DNA from: Apium graveolens
Lineage: Eukaryota > Streptophyta > Magnoliopsida > Apiales > Apiaceae
DNA: 64,000 nt
Assembly: GCF_009905375.1 (NCBI RefSeq)
Contig: NC_133650.1
Span: forward strand, 297,909,957 to 297,973,956
Direction: 5' to 3'
Position 1 is the stretch's first letter. The number at the start of each line of letters is the position of its first letter. The position numbers and the translations under genes were made by a program. The notes beneath the pieces were generated by a model. The model was given only the letters and a program-made list of their open reading frames with translations, had not been told where the DNA came from and made no database searches. This document shows, piece by piece, positions 1 to 12,745 of this stretch.

Positions 1-1203
1 GAGCCGATTGATTGTCACAAAATGGAGGCACATGAGTGAGATTAAGAACCTTAAGCTCAGTAAGCAGAGAGACCAACCACGTAACCTCACAACAAGTGCC
101 AGCAAGGCTACGATACTTAGTCTCAGCGGAGGAACGAGAGACGGTTTGCGGCATTTTACATTTTCAGGAAACCAAGGAACCACCAAGAGTGATACGGAAA
201 CCAGTAAAGATTGACGAGTAACATGACAACTGCCCCAATCAGCATCATCACAAAATACGGTGAGGACATAATTGGTTTTGGATGTATACGACATACCCTG
301 AACAGAAGTGGTAGACAGGTAACAGACCAATTTTAATGCAACATGCCAGTGGTTAGAATAAGGAGAATTCATAAACATGGTAAGACAAATAAGGGCAAGA
401 GATAGTGAGGTAAATCAATCGACCAATCAAATGACGATAACGAGTAACATCACACAAAGGAGGACTATCAGTAGGATGAAGAAGTGTGTGATGTTGCTCC
501 ATGGGTACCAGGGAACCAGAGGTGCAAACAGAGGAAAAATACTTGAGAATATCCAAAGCATATATATGATCATTTATGAATATACCCGTAGCATTACGCA
601 CAACCTGAATGCCCAGAAAATAGTGCAAGGATCCTAGATCCTTAATCTTGAAATAGGTGCTTAAAAAATCAGTGACTTGGGACATGACAGTAGGGTCATT
701 GCCGGTCATGATCATATCATCAACATACATAAGAAGTAGAATCAAGGATTCACCAACAGCATGGACAAAAACACTAGGATCCCCAACAGCTTGAGTAAAT
801 CCAAACGAGAGCAAGGTAGAAGACAATGCTATCAACCTTTGTCGGGGCGCTTGCTTGAGCCCATACAATGACTCGAGGAGACGACAAACTAATTTTTGAT
901 TTGAAAACTTTTTCAGAATATGCTCAAGTATAAAATAACCAAGGGACACGACATGTACACCTCTTCATCAAGAGTACCACGTAAAAAAGCGTTTGTCACA
1001 TCAAGTTGAGTGATTGACCACCTAGACATGGCAGCAATATCAAGTAAGAGACGAAACGAAGTCATTTTCACAATCGAGGCAAATGTCTCGAAATAATCTA
1101 AATTTTGGGCTTGTGTAAACCCCTTAGCAACCAAGCATGCTTTATAACGGTCGATCTTGCCATCGAGAGAGTATTTTACTTTATATAACCATTTGCAGCC
1201 CAA
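1..1203 (-). pseudogene. Copia A reverse transcriptase and RNase H, decayed
   Basis: Reverse transcriptase is read from 1203 downward. The start (MGCKWLYKVKYS, then KACLVAKGFTQ) and LDVTNAFLRG lie in one frame (913-1203). [12 protein letters not shown], the catalytic YVDD (in LMYVDDMIMTG) and DLGSLHYFLGIQV lie in a second frame (353-949), so there is a frameshift near 930. RNase H follows at 1-350 with a QTVSRSSAETKYRSLAG motif and CDNQSA at the window edge, broken by further stops. This is the standard Copia order RT then RNase H. The protein would have copied retroelement RNA to DNA in virus-like particles. It is not functional in this copy. Confidence 0.85.
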
Positions 1204-1441
1204 TAATTTTTTATTTGGAGGAAGAGGAATAATTTCCCACGTATCATTGGCCTAAAGAACTGCAAGATCACCATTCATGGCCTCACACCATTCCAAAACA
1301 GTAACAGCTTGCTTATAATGTTGAGGAACCATAACAGGAGAGGAAGGAAGCGCAGCTGCATGGGTCACAGAGGAAGATACATGAGCCACATTGAACACAA
1401 ACAACATGTATGAGATAAACTATTTGGTAAACCAGTGTAAT

Positions 1442-2190
1442 TAGGGCTGTCAATATCCGGTCCGATCCGATCCAATCCCAAGGCTAATGGAGCGGATATG
1501 GATTACTTAAAATAAAATCCGATCCGAAAATTATCCGATTCAGTTAACATAGGATTTGGATTTGATACGATCCGATCCGTTAATAATCCGATCCGATTAA
1601 ATATTTTTTTATTTTAATAAATATATAAATACAGTAGATGTTATCTGTTATATATAACATATTAAATTATAAATAATTAGCCCTCAAGCAATCTATTTTA
1701 TTGGATTTGGATATTTCATAATTGGGCTTATTTGAAACTGCGAGGCATGCACTCTAGTTCCCATTACCGTAACATAAGATTATTTTTCTTCATTGAATCT
1801 TTGTTGTGAAAATGAGTACAGTATGCATTTGATATTCAGTATACTTATGGTTATGGATTACTGCTGCACATTATCTATCAACTAGAAGAGTCAATTTTAA
1901 AGTGTGCTGATAAAAATAAATATATTTTATCGTCTTATTCCAAACTTAAATATTAGGGGCTTAATTTATACACGATACATTGCTTAATTTCTGTAAGAGA
2001 AGATTATTTTTTAAAATCATAAATGGATCGGAGCTCCGATCCGAAAATCCGTGATCCTAACGGATCAGGATATGGATCGGGCCATAAAAAATCCGACTGA
2101 AATCCGATCCGAATCCGAATCCGGTAAAATTAAATGGATCAGGATATAGATCAAGTCTGATCCGTCTGATCCGATCCATTGACAGCCAGA
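1442..2190. mobile_element. hAT-type non-autonomous element inserted in Copia A pol
   Basis: A 749-bp insert is bounded by an 8-bp direct repeat, AGTGTAAT, at 1434-1441 and 2191-2198. The ends are inverted repeats (TAGGGCTGTCAAT on the left; ATTGACAGCCAGA on the right). Both termini are packed with subterminal copies of GATCCG/CGGATC, the usual look of hAT transposase-binding regions. Removing it rejoins the Copia A coding region on either side. No transposase is encoded. The 8-bp duplication and TIR sequence fit the hAT superfamily. Confidence 0.9.
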
Positions 2191-2197
2191 AGTGTAA

Positions 2198-3608
2198 TTA
2201 TGGTATTTTACTGGAACTTTTCGTTGTCTGGAAGGATGAGAAATAGGAACAGAAGTACTGGCGTCTGTAGGTGAAATAACAGTATAGTCGGCAATCAGGC
2301 AAAACATTTGCAGGAGCTGAAACTGTTGGTTCAGCAGACTCAGTAGCATCAGTAGGTGGAGATGTAAGAGTATCGACAGTAGGTGTAGAGTCAAGAGTAT
2401 CATGAAGGGGGTCCGTATCAACAAAGGCAAGAGAATGAGGAAATAAAGAATGAGGATCTTTAGCTCCAATAGTCTGAAAAGGAAAAATATTCTCAAGAAA
2501 TCGAACATCATGGGAAACAAACACATCATGTGTTTCAAAGTTTAAAACTCGATAGACTTTGATAGCATAGGGGTAACCAAGGAAGACCCCTTTAGTAGCT
2601 CGTTTTGCAAACTTATCACTAGGTTGGGGAACCATTGTGGCATAACAAAAGGAACCGAACACCCGTAAATCCTCATAGGAAGGAGGAGAGTTGTACCGAA
2701 CCTCATATGGACTCTTGTCATCAAGAACAACAGTGGGGGTACGATTAATGAGGTATGCAGCAGTGAGTAAGCATTCACCCCAGAATACAATCGGTAACAA
2801 AGCATGAAAACATAAGGCACAGGCACAATTCAGAACTCAGAAGGTGCCTATGCTTACGCTCTACCAACCCATTTTGTTGGGGCGTATAAACACAACTGAA
2901 TTGGTGAACTATGCCCAAATCAGCTAACGAAGCTGCAAGAGTTTGATTTTTGAACTCCAAGACATTATCAGTACGTAATACTTTAACTGTGGTACGAAAA
3001 TGATTCTTAATCAGAAGGAAAAAATCCAGAAGTAACTTTGGAACTGTAAACTTATCAGATAACAGAGATAGCCAAGTGCAACGAGATTTATCATCCACAA
3101 AGTGTGAGGAACATGTTATACTGCCCATGTGTTTTGAATCGATAGGACCCCAAATATCTGCATGTACAAGATCAAAAATCTTCTGACCGGTATGCACACT
3201 TGATGGAAAAAATAGTCTAGGATGTTTAGCAAAGTAACAACTATCACAAGTGCTTAGACTTGAAGGATGATAGTCAACTGGAAGTTCGATTAGAATAGAG
3301 GTTGGGGCATGACCGATACGAGCATGCCAAACATCCAAGTTTAAGACATGAGCAATAAAAGGATCTCTGATGGTAGAAGAGATAACAATAGCAGGTACAG
3401 CATTAGATTCAAATTGAGATGGAGGCTGGAGAGTTTTATCTGTCAGCATATACAAACCATGCTCTTCCTTACCAAGTTCGATGACCTTCCGCCATGTGTA
3501 ATCTTGAAGATAACACTTATCAGCTAGGAAAGTGACTTGATATGGTGTGTCTTGTAGGAGCTTGGAAGTGGATAGTAAATTGTATGCAAATGTTGGAACA
3601 CATAGCAC
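2198..3608 (-). pseudogene. Copia A integrase, decayed
   Basis: From 3608 downward the frame shows the GAG-pre-integrase region (LDVWHARIGHAP, CDSCYFAKHPR) and then the integrase core, with the first Asp in LVHADIWGP, the second in LRTDN, and the catalytic Glu in TPQQNGLVERKHRH. A frameshift near 2800 moves reading to a second frame that carries the C-terminal part (INRTPTVVLDDKSPYE, VFGSFCYATM, FLGYPYAIKVYRVL). All three catalytic acidic residues are visible, but the frame break and downstream stops disable it. The role would have been inserting element cDNA into the genome. Confidence 0.85.
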
Positions 3609-5007
3609 ATTAGTAAGAATTACTGAATTATTCAGAGTTAAATTTCCAATATGACTAACTGTTGTTGAAGCTCCATTAGGTAACTGAAAGCTAACATTGC
3701 AAGGTTGTACACTGGTAAGAAGATGAAGGAAGGGAGTAATGTGATCAGTCGCTCCCGTATCAAGTACTCATTTACAGTGAGAATGGGAAGCTAGCAAGGG
3801 ATAAACCCGATACACAGCATGTGTAACAATGCATGCAAACCACTGACTAGCTGTGGAGGGTGGCAACTGATAAGGCACAATGTGAGCTGAAGATTCTAGC
3901 GCAGAAGATTGAGTATCTCCAAGATTTTTCTGGAGAAGTTGAATCAATTATTTGTATTGACCTTCAGAAAGGTTAAGACCATCAGACACATGCAGCCCTG
4001 CACTAACAGAGTCAGAAGTACTTAATAAAATCTGTACAGGTGCCTGAGACACATTGGCCACCACAGAGCCTCGTTGTTGTAAAACCGTGGCTTTGGTTTT
4101 GGTTTACCGAATGATTTATGCCAAGAAGGAAAACCATGTAAAAAGTAACAGGTAGCTTTTAAATGCCCAGACATATGGCAATAATCACACAAGATCAGTC
4201 TTCTTTGGACCTTTGAACTGCTGCTTACCAGGAACAGATGGCTTGACACTCATAGCTAAATTTTCAGGAGCAGTAGTATAGCTATGTGATTCTCGTTGAC
4301 TCTCTTCTTGGAGTAGAATATCATAGCTTTGATTTAAGTTTGGAAGAGGCTTCATCATAAGGATTTGACCACGAATGACCACAAACGTATCATTTAATCC
4401 CATATGGAACTGAGTAAGTTACAGAATTGCATCCATTTCAATGAGTTTACCATTGACAGCACATGTACACAAAGCACAAACACATATAGGTTTTGTAACC
4501 AGGCATTTTAACTCAGCATTTAGCGTTCTAAATTTTGTATAGTAAGCTGAAACGGACATTGTTCCTTAAGAAAGATGAGCTATCTTCTTTTTAAGATGAA
4601 AAAATTAGGCACATTGCTTTCTACATACCGTACAGATAAATCCAACCATATTTCACGAGCAGACTGTATATAGACAATGATGTTACGGATCTCTACAAAA
4701 ACAGAATTAAGGATCCATGACGTCACCATATTTTTGCATCTCAACCAATGAAATAACGAGAAGTACTGATAGGTTTGTTACTTTGTTATAAGATCCGTCA
4801 ACAAAACCTAATTTCAGTTTGGAAGAAAGTACAATCTCCATGAAATGCTGTCATTGATTGTAATTGTTTTCGTCCAACACAATTATAGTGATCTACATAC
4901 CCGGATTATCCGAAGGATGCAGATAATAGGGATGATAACAGTCTAAAGTAGAGGACAGGGATCTAGAGCATGTTGTAGCAGAAGAATAAGAAGCAGCTGT
5001 AGACATA
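3609..5007 (-). pseudogene. Copia A gag, zinc knuckle and protease, decayed
   Basis: A start codon near 5005 opens a gag N-terminus with a YYLHPSDNPG motif, typical of one class of plant Copia gags. The zinc knuckle is a CCHC motif beginning CDYCHMSGHLKATC, near 4185. The aspartic protease site reads VLDTGATDHIT near 3760 and is preceded by an in-frame TGA. Several frame changes separate these landmarks. In an intact element gag forms the particle and the protease matures the polyprotein. Confidence 0.75.
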
Positions 5008-5426
5008 CTTGATATACTATAGAGACAAGATGCTTATAGAATTGAATTACAGTTATATGCAATCCAAATTTTTGAAATATCACAATTAACATATCGAAGC
5101 ACTCACAATTAATAGATCAAAGCACAATTGAGAGCAAACTTACAGATCAACGATGAAGACAAGTCAATGATCTGGTATAAAATCAATAATCCTATATCAA
5201 ACACTTACAGTTCAGCTAAGAAGCAGGGACTCGCCAGTATAGAAATGACGGTCCCCGCACCCGTATTCCCATATTTTAAATTTACCGAATTCGCATGTCC
5301 CCGCACCCGTGTCCTTGCTTCTTAGCAACTCAGGCGTTAACTGCTTCAATGAGTAAATAGTTGAACAAGCTTCGATATGCTTCGACGATGATTACCTGCT
5401 TACAGCGCTAAATCAGATCTCACGTT

Positions 5427-5677
5427 GCTCTAATACCTTGTTACAACTCTCAATATACACTTAAAATAACATCTTTACAGTTATGTTTATGCACATAAGG
5501 TATCTCACTAGTATACATGAGGATGCAACTTCAACAAACTAGAGAGAGAGAGATTGTATTTCTTAGAGCTCAATTGATTACACAACCAAAGTCCTCATCT
5601 ATATTAACACTCGTTCTAATCCATAATCTAACAGAAGATAACAAACTAATTGGCGGGAATCTATTTAGCCTAGCAGT
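5427..5677 (-). repeat. Copia A 5' LTR (inner part) and primer-binding site
   Basis: The primer-binding site at 5427-5438 is followed directly by the LTR terminus TGTTACAACTC at 5439. Only 239 bp of LTR remain here; the other 69 bp lie at 29538-29606 beyond Copia B. The reassembled LTR is about 308 bp with TGTTA...TAACA termini. The leader between 5007 and 5427 contains no recognisable gene. Confidence 0.75.
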
Positions 5678-5686
5678 TGATGGATA

Positions 5687-6303
5687 TGATAATCAAACAA
5701 ATGTGTGCGTGAGTAAACGAAATCAAACGGAGGAAGAAAATATATAAACAGAAGAGAGATCCTCGAGTCCAGTTGAAACTGTCTCCTTAAAGTTATTTCG
5801 CCTCTCACCGTATGTGCGAGTCGATAGCCTCCCAGGATAAAACGAAGTAGCGGCGGCGTTACGGATAACGAGCACCTTCAGCGAGTTTGAACGGGTACGA
5901 AACTATCACCGAAAGAGAGAGTTTTGTGTTTAAAGGCGAATATGTTTTTGGTGTGTATAACCCTAACGCCTTAGAGGTGTTTATATAGGTGTAGATAGAC
6001 TTGTTCGCTACTCTTTTTCATAATTAAATATCATTAATTATGGAATCGGTGTAATACTTGCAAGCTACTCTATTCCATAAATAATCTGAAACAGAATCAG
6101 ATTAAATATATCAAGACATATACCATATCAATTAATCTGAAACAAAATCAAATTAATTTATGCCATAATATTTGAGCCAAATTCTAATGGAAAATAATAA
6201 TTTCCATTATTAAGAGAATATCATCATATCTCACACATCTTTTAGTCATAATGCTAAAAAATATGACTTACCAATATGGGACTTATACCCATATTTTCCA
6301 ACA
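5687..6303 (-). repeat. Copia C 3' LTR
   Basis: This is about 97% identical by eye to 11845-12470. It shares the distinctive block starting ATAATCAAACAAATGTG and ends at CCAACA next to a polypurine tract. A TATA-like GTTTATATAGG lies near 5980 in both copies. Confidence 0.85.
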
Positions 6304-6927
6304 ATCCCCCACATGGGTGAGATTGGTGATCTTAGTAGCACACACCAGACAGACAGACAGACACGGAGTTTGACTTGGTGATAGTTTCTTCGATCAAATA
6401 TAGCATACGATAGGTAGAGAATGCTCCTTGAACCTTCGCTCGAGTAAGCATACCGACTTTACTGGTAGACAGTAGACGTGCTTGTCCTTGAACTGTTCGA
6501 CCGTTTGTGTAAACGATGATATACTTATCACTATATCGTTTCTGACTCGTTCAGCTCTCATGAGTATGTCCATTTTGGCCATGGAACATCGTCCTGGTTC
6601 TGCAGAAGTTTCTAAAGAATTGTGCATCGCAATTCTCCTTTGAAGCGGCCCCACTTCTCTCCCACATAGGTGATCTTTATCTTATAGAGTAACCCGCGTT
6701 TACTCAACTGAATTCCATGCGTTCATTCCTGAGCTCCATGTATTCATCAAAGATCATTAAAAGCTCAAAGCTTAACCTCGTACCTTACGGGTCTCATTGT
6801 TTCCTCATCATAGGAACAGGCCAGGGGTTACCCCCACAGTGATTTGGTCATCATGATTTAGTTGTCCCATTGAATCAAGTTCTTGGGATCTCCAGTCAGC
6901 AATGGTTGGGTGTCCACCATGATGTCG

Positions 6928-9900
6928 TTAAGCAATAGGCTTAAGGTCCATCCATCTCGATGATTTCTCAACCACTTCTCTTGATAACCCTTTGGTTAGT
7001 GGATCCGCGATATTATCTTTTGACGGTATATAGTCAACAGTGATAATTCCGGTTGAGATCAATTGTCTAATGGAACTGTGTCGTCGTCGTATATGACGAG
7101 ACTTTCCATTATACATCGTGCTCTGTGCTCTGCCAATAGCGGATTGACTATCACAGTGAATCCCTATTGCAGTTACAGGCTTTGGCCATCTTGGAATATC
7201 CTCCAGAAACTGACGTAGATATTCAGCCTCTTCGGCGTATTTATCTAGTGCCACAAACTCAGCTTCCATCGTGGAATGAGTTATCACCGTTTATTTTGAG
7301 GATTTCCATGATATTGTCGCTCCAGCTAATGTAAACACATAGCCACTCGTAGACTTAAGTGCTTTCTTGCTAGATATCCAATTTGCGTCAGTATATCCTT
7401 CTAATACTGCTGGGTATCTGCCATAGTGCAGTCCATAGTCTCGAGTTCCCCTCAAGTACCTTAGTACCCTTATGATCGCTTTCCAGTGATCAGCTCCCGG
7501 ATTACTCGTAAACCTACTCAACTTGCTAATTGAGTATGCAATGTCTGGTCTTGTACAACTCACGAGGTACATCAGACTACCAATTATCCTCGAGTATTCC
7601 AATTGGGAAACAGCTACACCTTTGTTCTTGGATAGGTGCAAAGTCATATCCACAGGTGTCCTAGCTTTCTCAAAGTCATCCTTAAGAAACTTCTCAAGGA
7701 TCTTGTCAACATAATATGGTTGACTTAATGCGAGACCCTCTGATGTTCTAGAAATTTGAATTCCCAGAATTACATTTGCTAGTCCCATGTCTTTCATGTC
7801 GAATCTTGATTTCAACATGTCCTTGGTAGATTTGATCACTTTATCATTGCTTCCGGCAATAAGTAGATCATCTACATATAACGTCATCATGACATAGCCA
7901 TTGTCATTCTCCTTGACATAGCTGTTCTCGTTATCCTTGTAATAGGCACAACTATCACATTCATTGATTTTGAAGCCATTGGCCAGCACGACCTCATCAA
8001 ATTTTTCATGCCATTTCATAGGCGCTTGTTTCAAACCATACAATGATTTCACCAATCTACAAACTTTCCTTTCTTGTCCTGGGACAACAAACCCTTTGGG
8101 TTGTTCCCTATAGATTTCCTCATCTATGTCCCCATTTAGGAAGACTGTTTTCACATCCATTTGATGTACAGTTAGATTACGCATTGCAGCAATAACAAAC
8201 ATCATCCTTATGGACGTTATTCTCGTTACTGGAGAATATGTATCAAAGTAATCAAGGCCTTTTTGTTGCTTGTATCCTTTAATTACAAGTCTGGCCTTAT
8301 ACTTATCAATAGTGCCATCAGTTTTCAACTTCTTCTTGAAAACCCACTTGCTACCTAATGGTTTGCAACCAGTTGGCAAGTCCACTAATTCCCAAGTATG
8401 ATTTTGCATAATTGAATCAACTTCATTCTTGATGGCCTCTTTCCACATAGGTCCATCAGGTGAGGTAACCGCCTCCTTATAGGTTTTTGGGTCACCTTCT
8501 TCGAGCAAATAGGTCATAAAATCAGACCCATAGGATTTCTCCGTTCGTTGTCTTTTGCTCCTTCTCACTACCCCCACATTTTCGTCTTCACTTTCGTCAC
8601 TCTCATTATCGTCGTCTACAGACTCATGAGATCGTTTAGACGTCGTAGGTTGTTGGTTTCCTGGATTACAGGGAAACATCGTCTCAAAGAATGAGGCATT
8701 CCTTGATTCCATAATGGTATTCTTTTGAATATCAGGAATCTTGGATTCATGAACAAGAAAATGATATGCAGTACTATGTGGAGGATATCTGATGAAAATA
8801 CAATCCACAGTCTTAGGACCTATCTTCACCTTCTTCGGTGTAGGGATCAGTACCTTTGCAAGGCACCCCCACACTTTCAGGTGTTGGTAACTTGGTTTCT
8901 TTTTCTTCCACATTTCATAAGGACTTACATCCTTATTCTTGCGCATCGTAATATTTAAAATATTATTTGCGCTTAAGATGGCTTCTCCCCACATCGATTG
9001 TGGAAGCCCAGAGCTTAACAACATCGCATTCATCATTTTTTTCAAAGTGCAATTCTTCCTTTCAGCCACACCATTTGACTGAGGGGAGTATGGTGCAGTG
9101 ACCTCATGGATTATACCATGTTGTGAACAGAATTCTCCAAATGGTTCAACATATTCACCTCCACGATCACTTCGTATCGCTTTGATTTTCTCAGTCTGTT
9201 GTGTCTCAACTTCTTCCTTATAGATTTTAAATTTATCTGTAGCTTCGTCTTTGCTTTTCAACAAATATACATAGCAGTATTTTATACAATCATCAATGAA
9301 TGCAATAAAATACTTGTTTCCTCCTCTTGTTGGAGCGAATTTTAAATCACATATGTCGCTATGTATTAGGTCTAGCACTTTGGTGTTACTTTCCACACGT
9401 TTAAATGATGATCTCGTTAATTTTGCCTCAACACAAGTCTCACACTTATGTTTTGAATCGATAGTAAGTTTAGGTATGTATTCTTTTGCACTTAAACGTC
9501 GTAAAGTGTTATAATTTACATGTCCTAATCTAGCATGCCATAAATTAGGAGACTCAAGCAAGTAAGCAGAAGAATTCTTCATTTCATTATCGTCCTTAAC
9601 GGATATTACATTGAGCTTAAAAAGCCCATCGGTTAAATAACCCTTGCCTACAAACATACCACTCTTAGACAAAATTACTTTATCTGACTCTATTACAATG
9701 CGAAAGCCATGCTTACTCAACAGAGAACCAGACACAAGGTTCTTGCGAATATCAGGCACATAAAGTACATTCTTCAAAGTTAGATTCTTCCCAGAGGTCA
9801 TCTTCAGGATCACCGTGCCTTCACCCTCAATGGTAGAAGTTGCTGAATTCCCCATGTAGAGCTTCTCACCAGCATCAGAAGCTTTGAGGCTAGAGAAAAT

Positions 9901-10224
9901 CGCCTTGTCTGAGCAAACATGCCTAGTAGCACCAGTATCAATCCACCATTTACGTGGATTAGAACCGACCAGGTTCACTTCAGAGACCGTAGCACAGAGG
10001 TCTATATCACCCATATCCTTGGAGATATTCTCTACCATGTTTGCTTCTTTCTTCTTGTTGGGCTTCTTGGGCTTCTTGCAGTCAGAAGACCTATGACCAA
10101 CTTTATCACAGTTGTAGCACTTCCCCTGAAATTTCGACTTCGAAATCCCTCCTTTGGGTGCCAGCTTTGCCCCTTTACTAGAATTAGTCTTCTTGGGCTT
10201 GGAGCTTTGAGCATGCTCCACCAT
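6928..10224 (-). pseudogene. Copia C pol: protease, integrase, reverse transcriptase, RNase H, with one in-frame stop
   Basis: The frame is almost open for about 1,100 codons. In order from 10224 downward it has a zinc knuckle ([14 protein letters not shown]), protease ([14 protein letters not shown]), GAG-pre-integrase ([18 protein letters not shown]), integrase catalytic residues ([26 protein letters not shown]), reverse transcriptase with [11 protein letters not shown], and RNase H (THSTMEAEFVALDKYAEEAEYL, DSQSAIGRAQ, HIRRRHSSIRQL, ADPLTKGL). A TAA near 7290 separates the RNase H part in the same frame; such a stop could arise by one C-to-T change of a glutamine codon. This is the best-preserved Copia pol in the window. 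Confidence 0.93.
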
Positions 10225-11744
10225 GTTTGCCTTCTCAGTGGCAACATTAACTTTCTTCTCGGACCCTCTGTTGTCTTCTTAATACGAAGTCTAACGATAA
10301 GATCCTCCATAGACATCTCCTTTCACTTGTGCTTAAGGTAGTTCTTGAAATCTTTCCAGGGGTAATTATCAAGTAGGTCACTTATTACGTCCAAATATAT
10401 CAAGTGAGTCACTGATTACTAAACGGACTCAAATGTGTCACTCATTTAAAAATTTGTATCAAAAATATCACTCTATCGTTAGTCAAAATTTTTAAAAGTA
10501 TTATATATTGAGTTTCGCACATTTTTTATGAATGATATTACATCCAAATGAAAGGTTCCGAGTTCTACTATTTTTGATAATATTTTTAGATTTTTTAAAT
10601 TTTATCAACTATTTATTTTTATTTTTTTGATTGTTTTATTTGATTTAAATAAAAATAAATAGTAGATAAATTTTTAAAAATCTAAAAATATTATTTAAAA
10701 TACTAGAACTCGGAATCTTTCATTTAGATGTAATATCATTTATAAAAAATGTGTGAAACTCAATATATAATACTTTTAAGAATTTCGACTAATGATAGAG
10801 TGATCTTTTTGATACAAAATTTTAAATGAGTGACTCATTTGAGTCCGTTTTGTAATGAGTGACTCACTTGATACATTTGGACGGAGTAAGTGACCTAGTT
10901 GATAATTACCCCAATCTTTCCATCCAGGTGGAAGCTTTTCAATAACAGCAGCAACTTGGAAAGACTCACTTATGACCATTCCCTCAGCATGAATGTCATG
11001 AATGATCACCTGCAGTTCCTGCACCTGACTGACCACAGTCTTAGAATCTGCCATCTTATAATCAAGAAAGCGGCCAACAATCCACATCTTTGTCCCAGCG
11101 TCCTCGGTTTTATACTTATGGTCAAGTGACTCCCATAAGACCTTAGCTGTTGGCTTCGCGCTGTATACGTTATACAACGGGTCAGACAAACAATTTAACA
11201 CATAGTTCCGACAGATGTAGTCGGAGTGCTTCCAAGCATCAGCAGCATACACAGTCTGCATGTTACTCTCAGCAGTGAGCAACGGGGGTTCTTCCTTAAG
11301 GAAGCGATCCATATGCAACGTGGTCAGATAAAAGTGCATCTTTTGTTGCCAACGTTTGAAGTTCGTTCCGTTGAACTTCTCAGGTTTTTCAGCATATGCA
11401 GCAGGCACAGTTGGCATAACAGGTGCAGCAGGCACCACAGGTGGAACAGATGGTACGTGCGTCTGTACTACAGGTGTATGCACACCAGTAGGCACCGCAG
11501 GTATGATCGGAAGAGTGAATCCTGCCGATATCTGTCCAAGAGGAACACTAAACTGTCCAATGACAGTGTGTCCTACAGGCACATGTCCCGAAGGCACATG
11601 TCCAACAGGCATTTGACCCCCATTAGATCGTACGATCCGTGCGTTAGGGTTAATCGGCTGCTAGTGAACCCCATCAGATCCAGTGATCTGTGCGTTGGGA
11701 TCAGCCATCATGTTCATCGAATCGTTCACAGTTTGGTTCTCCAT
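10225..11744 (-). pseudogene. Copia C gag, interrupted by a MITE
   Basis: The probable start is ATG 11744, reading MENQTVNDSMNMMADPN, with one in-frame TAG before the proline/valine-rich stretch (PVGHVPSGHVPVGH). The conserved gag body follows: EKPEKFNGTNFKRWQQKMHF, VLWESLDHKYKTEDAG and VIEKLPPGWKD. Reading is then cut by the 554-bp insert at 10359-10912. It resumes as KNYLKHKRKEMSMEDLIVRLR, followed by a one-base frameshift near 10280 that puts the zinc-knuckle frame out of register. Gag would form the cytoplasmic particle. Confidence 0.85.
10359..10912. mobile_element. Foldback Mutator-like MITE inside Copia C gag
   Basis: This 554-bp insert is flanked by a perfect 10-bp direct repeat AATCTTTCCA (10349-10358 and 10913-10922). 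Its ends are near-perfect inverted repeats of about 60 bp, beginning GGGGTAATTATCAA. The inverted symmetry continues to the middle, so the whole insert can fold into one hairpin. A 9-11 bp target duplication with long TIRs is characteristic of Mutator-like elements. It encodes nothing. Confidence 0.9.
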
Positions 11745-11844
11745 CGATCGTTACTCAACAAAACAAGCAGATACAGATGTATCAGTCACAGATGTATATA
11801 AAAGAAATAGCTTTAAGATTGTGAATACAATCTGCGATTAATAC

Positions 11845-12470
11845 ATATAATCAAACAAATGTGTGCGTGAGTAAACGAAATCAACGGAGGAAGAAAAGAT
11901 ATAAACAGAAGAGAGATCCTCGAGTCCAGTTGAAACTGTCTCCTTAAAGCTATTTCGCCTCTCACCGTATGTGCGAGTCGATAGCCTCCCAGGATAAAAC
12001 GAGGTAGCGGCGGCGTTACGGATAACGAGCACCTTCAGCGAGCTTGAACGGGTACGAAACTATCACCGAGAGAGAGAGAGAGAGAGAGTTTTGTGTTTAA
12101 AGGCGAATATGTTTTTGGTGTGTATAACCCTAACGCCTTAGAGGTGTTTATATAGGTGTAGATAGATTTGTGCGCTACTCTTTTCCATAATTAAATATCA
12201 TTAATTATGGAATCGGTGTAATACTTGCAAGCTACTCTATTCCATAAATAATCTGAAACAGAATCAGATTAAATATATCAAGTCATACACCATATCAATT
12301 AATCTGAAACAAAATCAAATTAATTTATGCCATAATATTTGAGCCAAATTCTAATGGAAAATAATAATTTCCATTATTAAGAGAATATCATCATATCTCA
12401 CACATCTTTTAGTCATAATGCTCCAAAATATGACTTACCAATATGGGACTTATACCCATATTTTCCAACA
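11845..12470 (-). repeat. Copia C 5' LTR
   Basis: This is the partner of 5687-6303. It contains a (GA)n microsatellite at 12068-12086 that is shorter in the 3' copy. The remaining differences are scattered substitutions. Confidence 0.85.
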
Positions 12471-12745
12471 ATATACACACATATAACAGAGAGAACAAGA
12501 AAAATGCAAGTTGCTGATATTACTTCTTAAAGATAAAACAGTACAATAAGGAAACTAAATAACGAAATACAGCGTTCTCTAATAACACTCATGCAAACTC
12601 TCCATGAGTCCTACACGTACGCAACTCTCCTCTAAAAACTGAAACAAACTATGACTTATACTTGCTGCTACAAACCAGGACAACAACTATTTTATTTAAA
12701 ACATACTAAACTTAGATTATAAACCCAACATATTCCCCCTCAATC
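12471..12745 (-). repeat. Copia B 3' LTR (main part) and polypurine tract
   Basis: The sequence from ATATACACAC to AACCCAACA (12471-12730) matches 29269-29532 closely. The first nine bases of this LTR lie at 5678-5686 on the other side of Copia C. The plus-strand TATTCCCCCTCAATC immediately after 12730 is the polypurine tract of this minus-strand element. Confidence 0.9.

Larger units (their letters stand above)
5687..12470 (-). mobile_element. Copia C: LTR retrotransposon inserted in the Copia B 3' LTR
   Basis: Similar LTRs lie at about 5687-6303 (617 bp) and 11845-12470 (about 626 bp). Both share a TTTTCCAACA terminus. A polypurine tract sits at 6304-6316 (minus strand GTGGGGGA, next to the 3' LTR). 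Between them are gag, protease, integrase, RT and RNase H in Copia order. Much of the LTR length difference comes from a GA microsatellite, longer in the right copy (12068-12086). I found no clean target duplication; about five bases of the Copia B LTR appear to be missing at the junction. I could not identify a standard tRNA-Met primer site near 11845. Confidence 0.85.

Noticed and set aside
5128..5325. 65-codon plus frame in the Copia A leader
   Set aside because: No homology impression, lies in the untranslated leader of a minus-strand element, and includes a short GC-rich duplicated motif (CCCCGCACCCGT).
11226..11801. Plus-strand 191-codon frame
   Set aside because: Lies opposite the Copia C gag, whose gag motifs explain the region; the Ser/His/Arg composition is a shadow.
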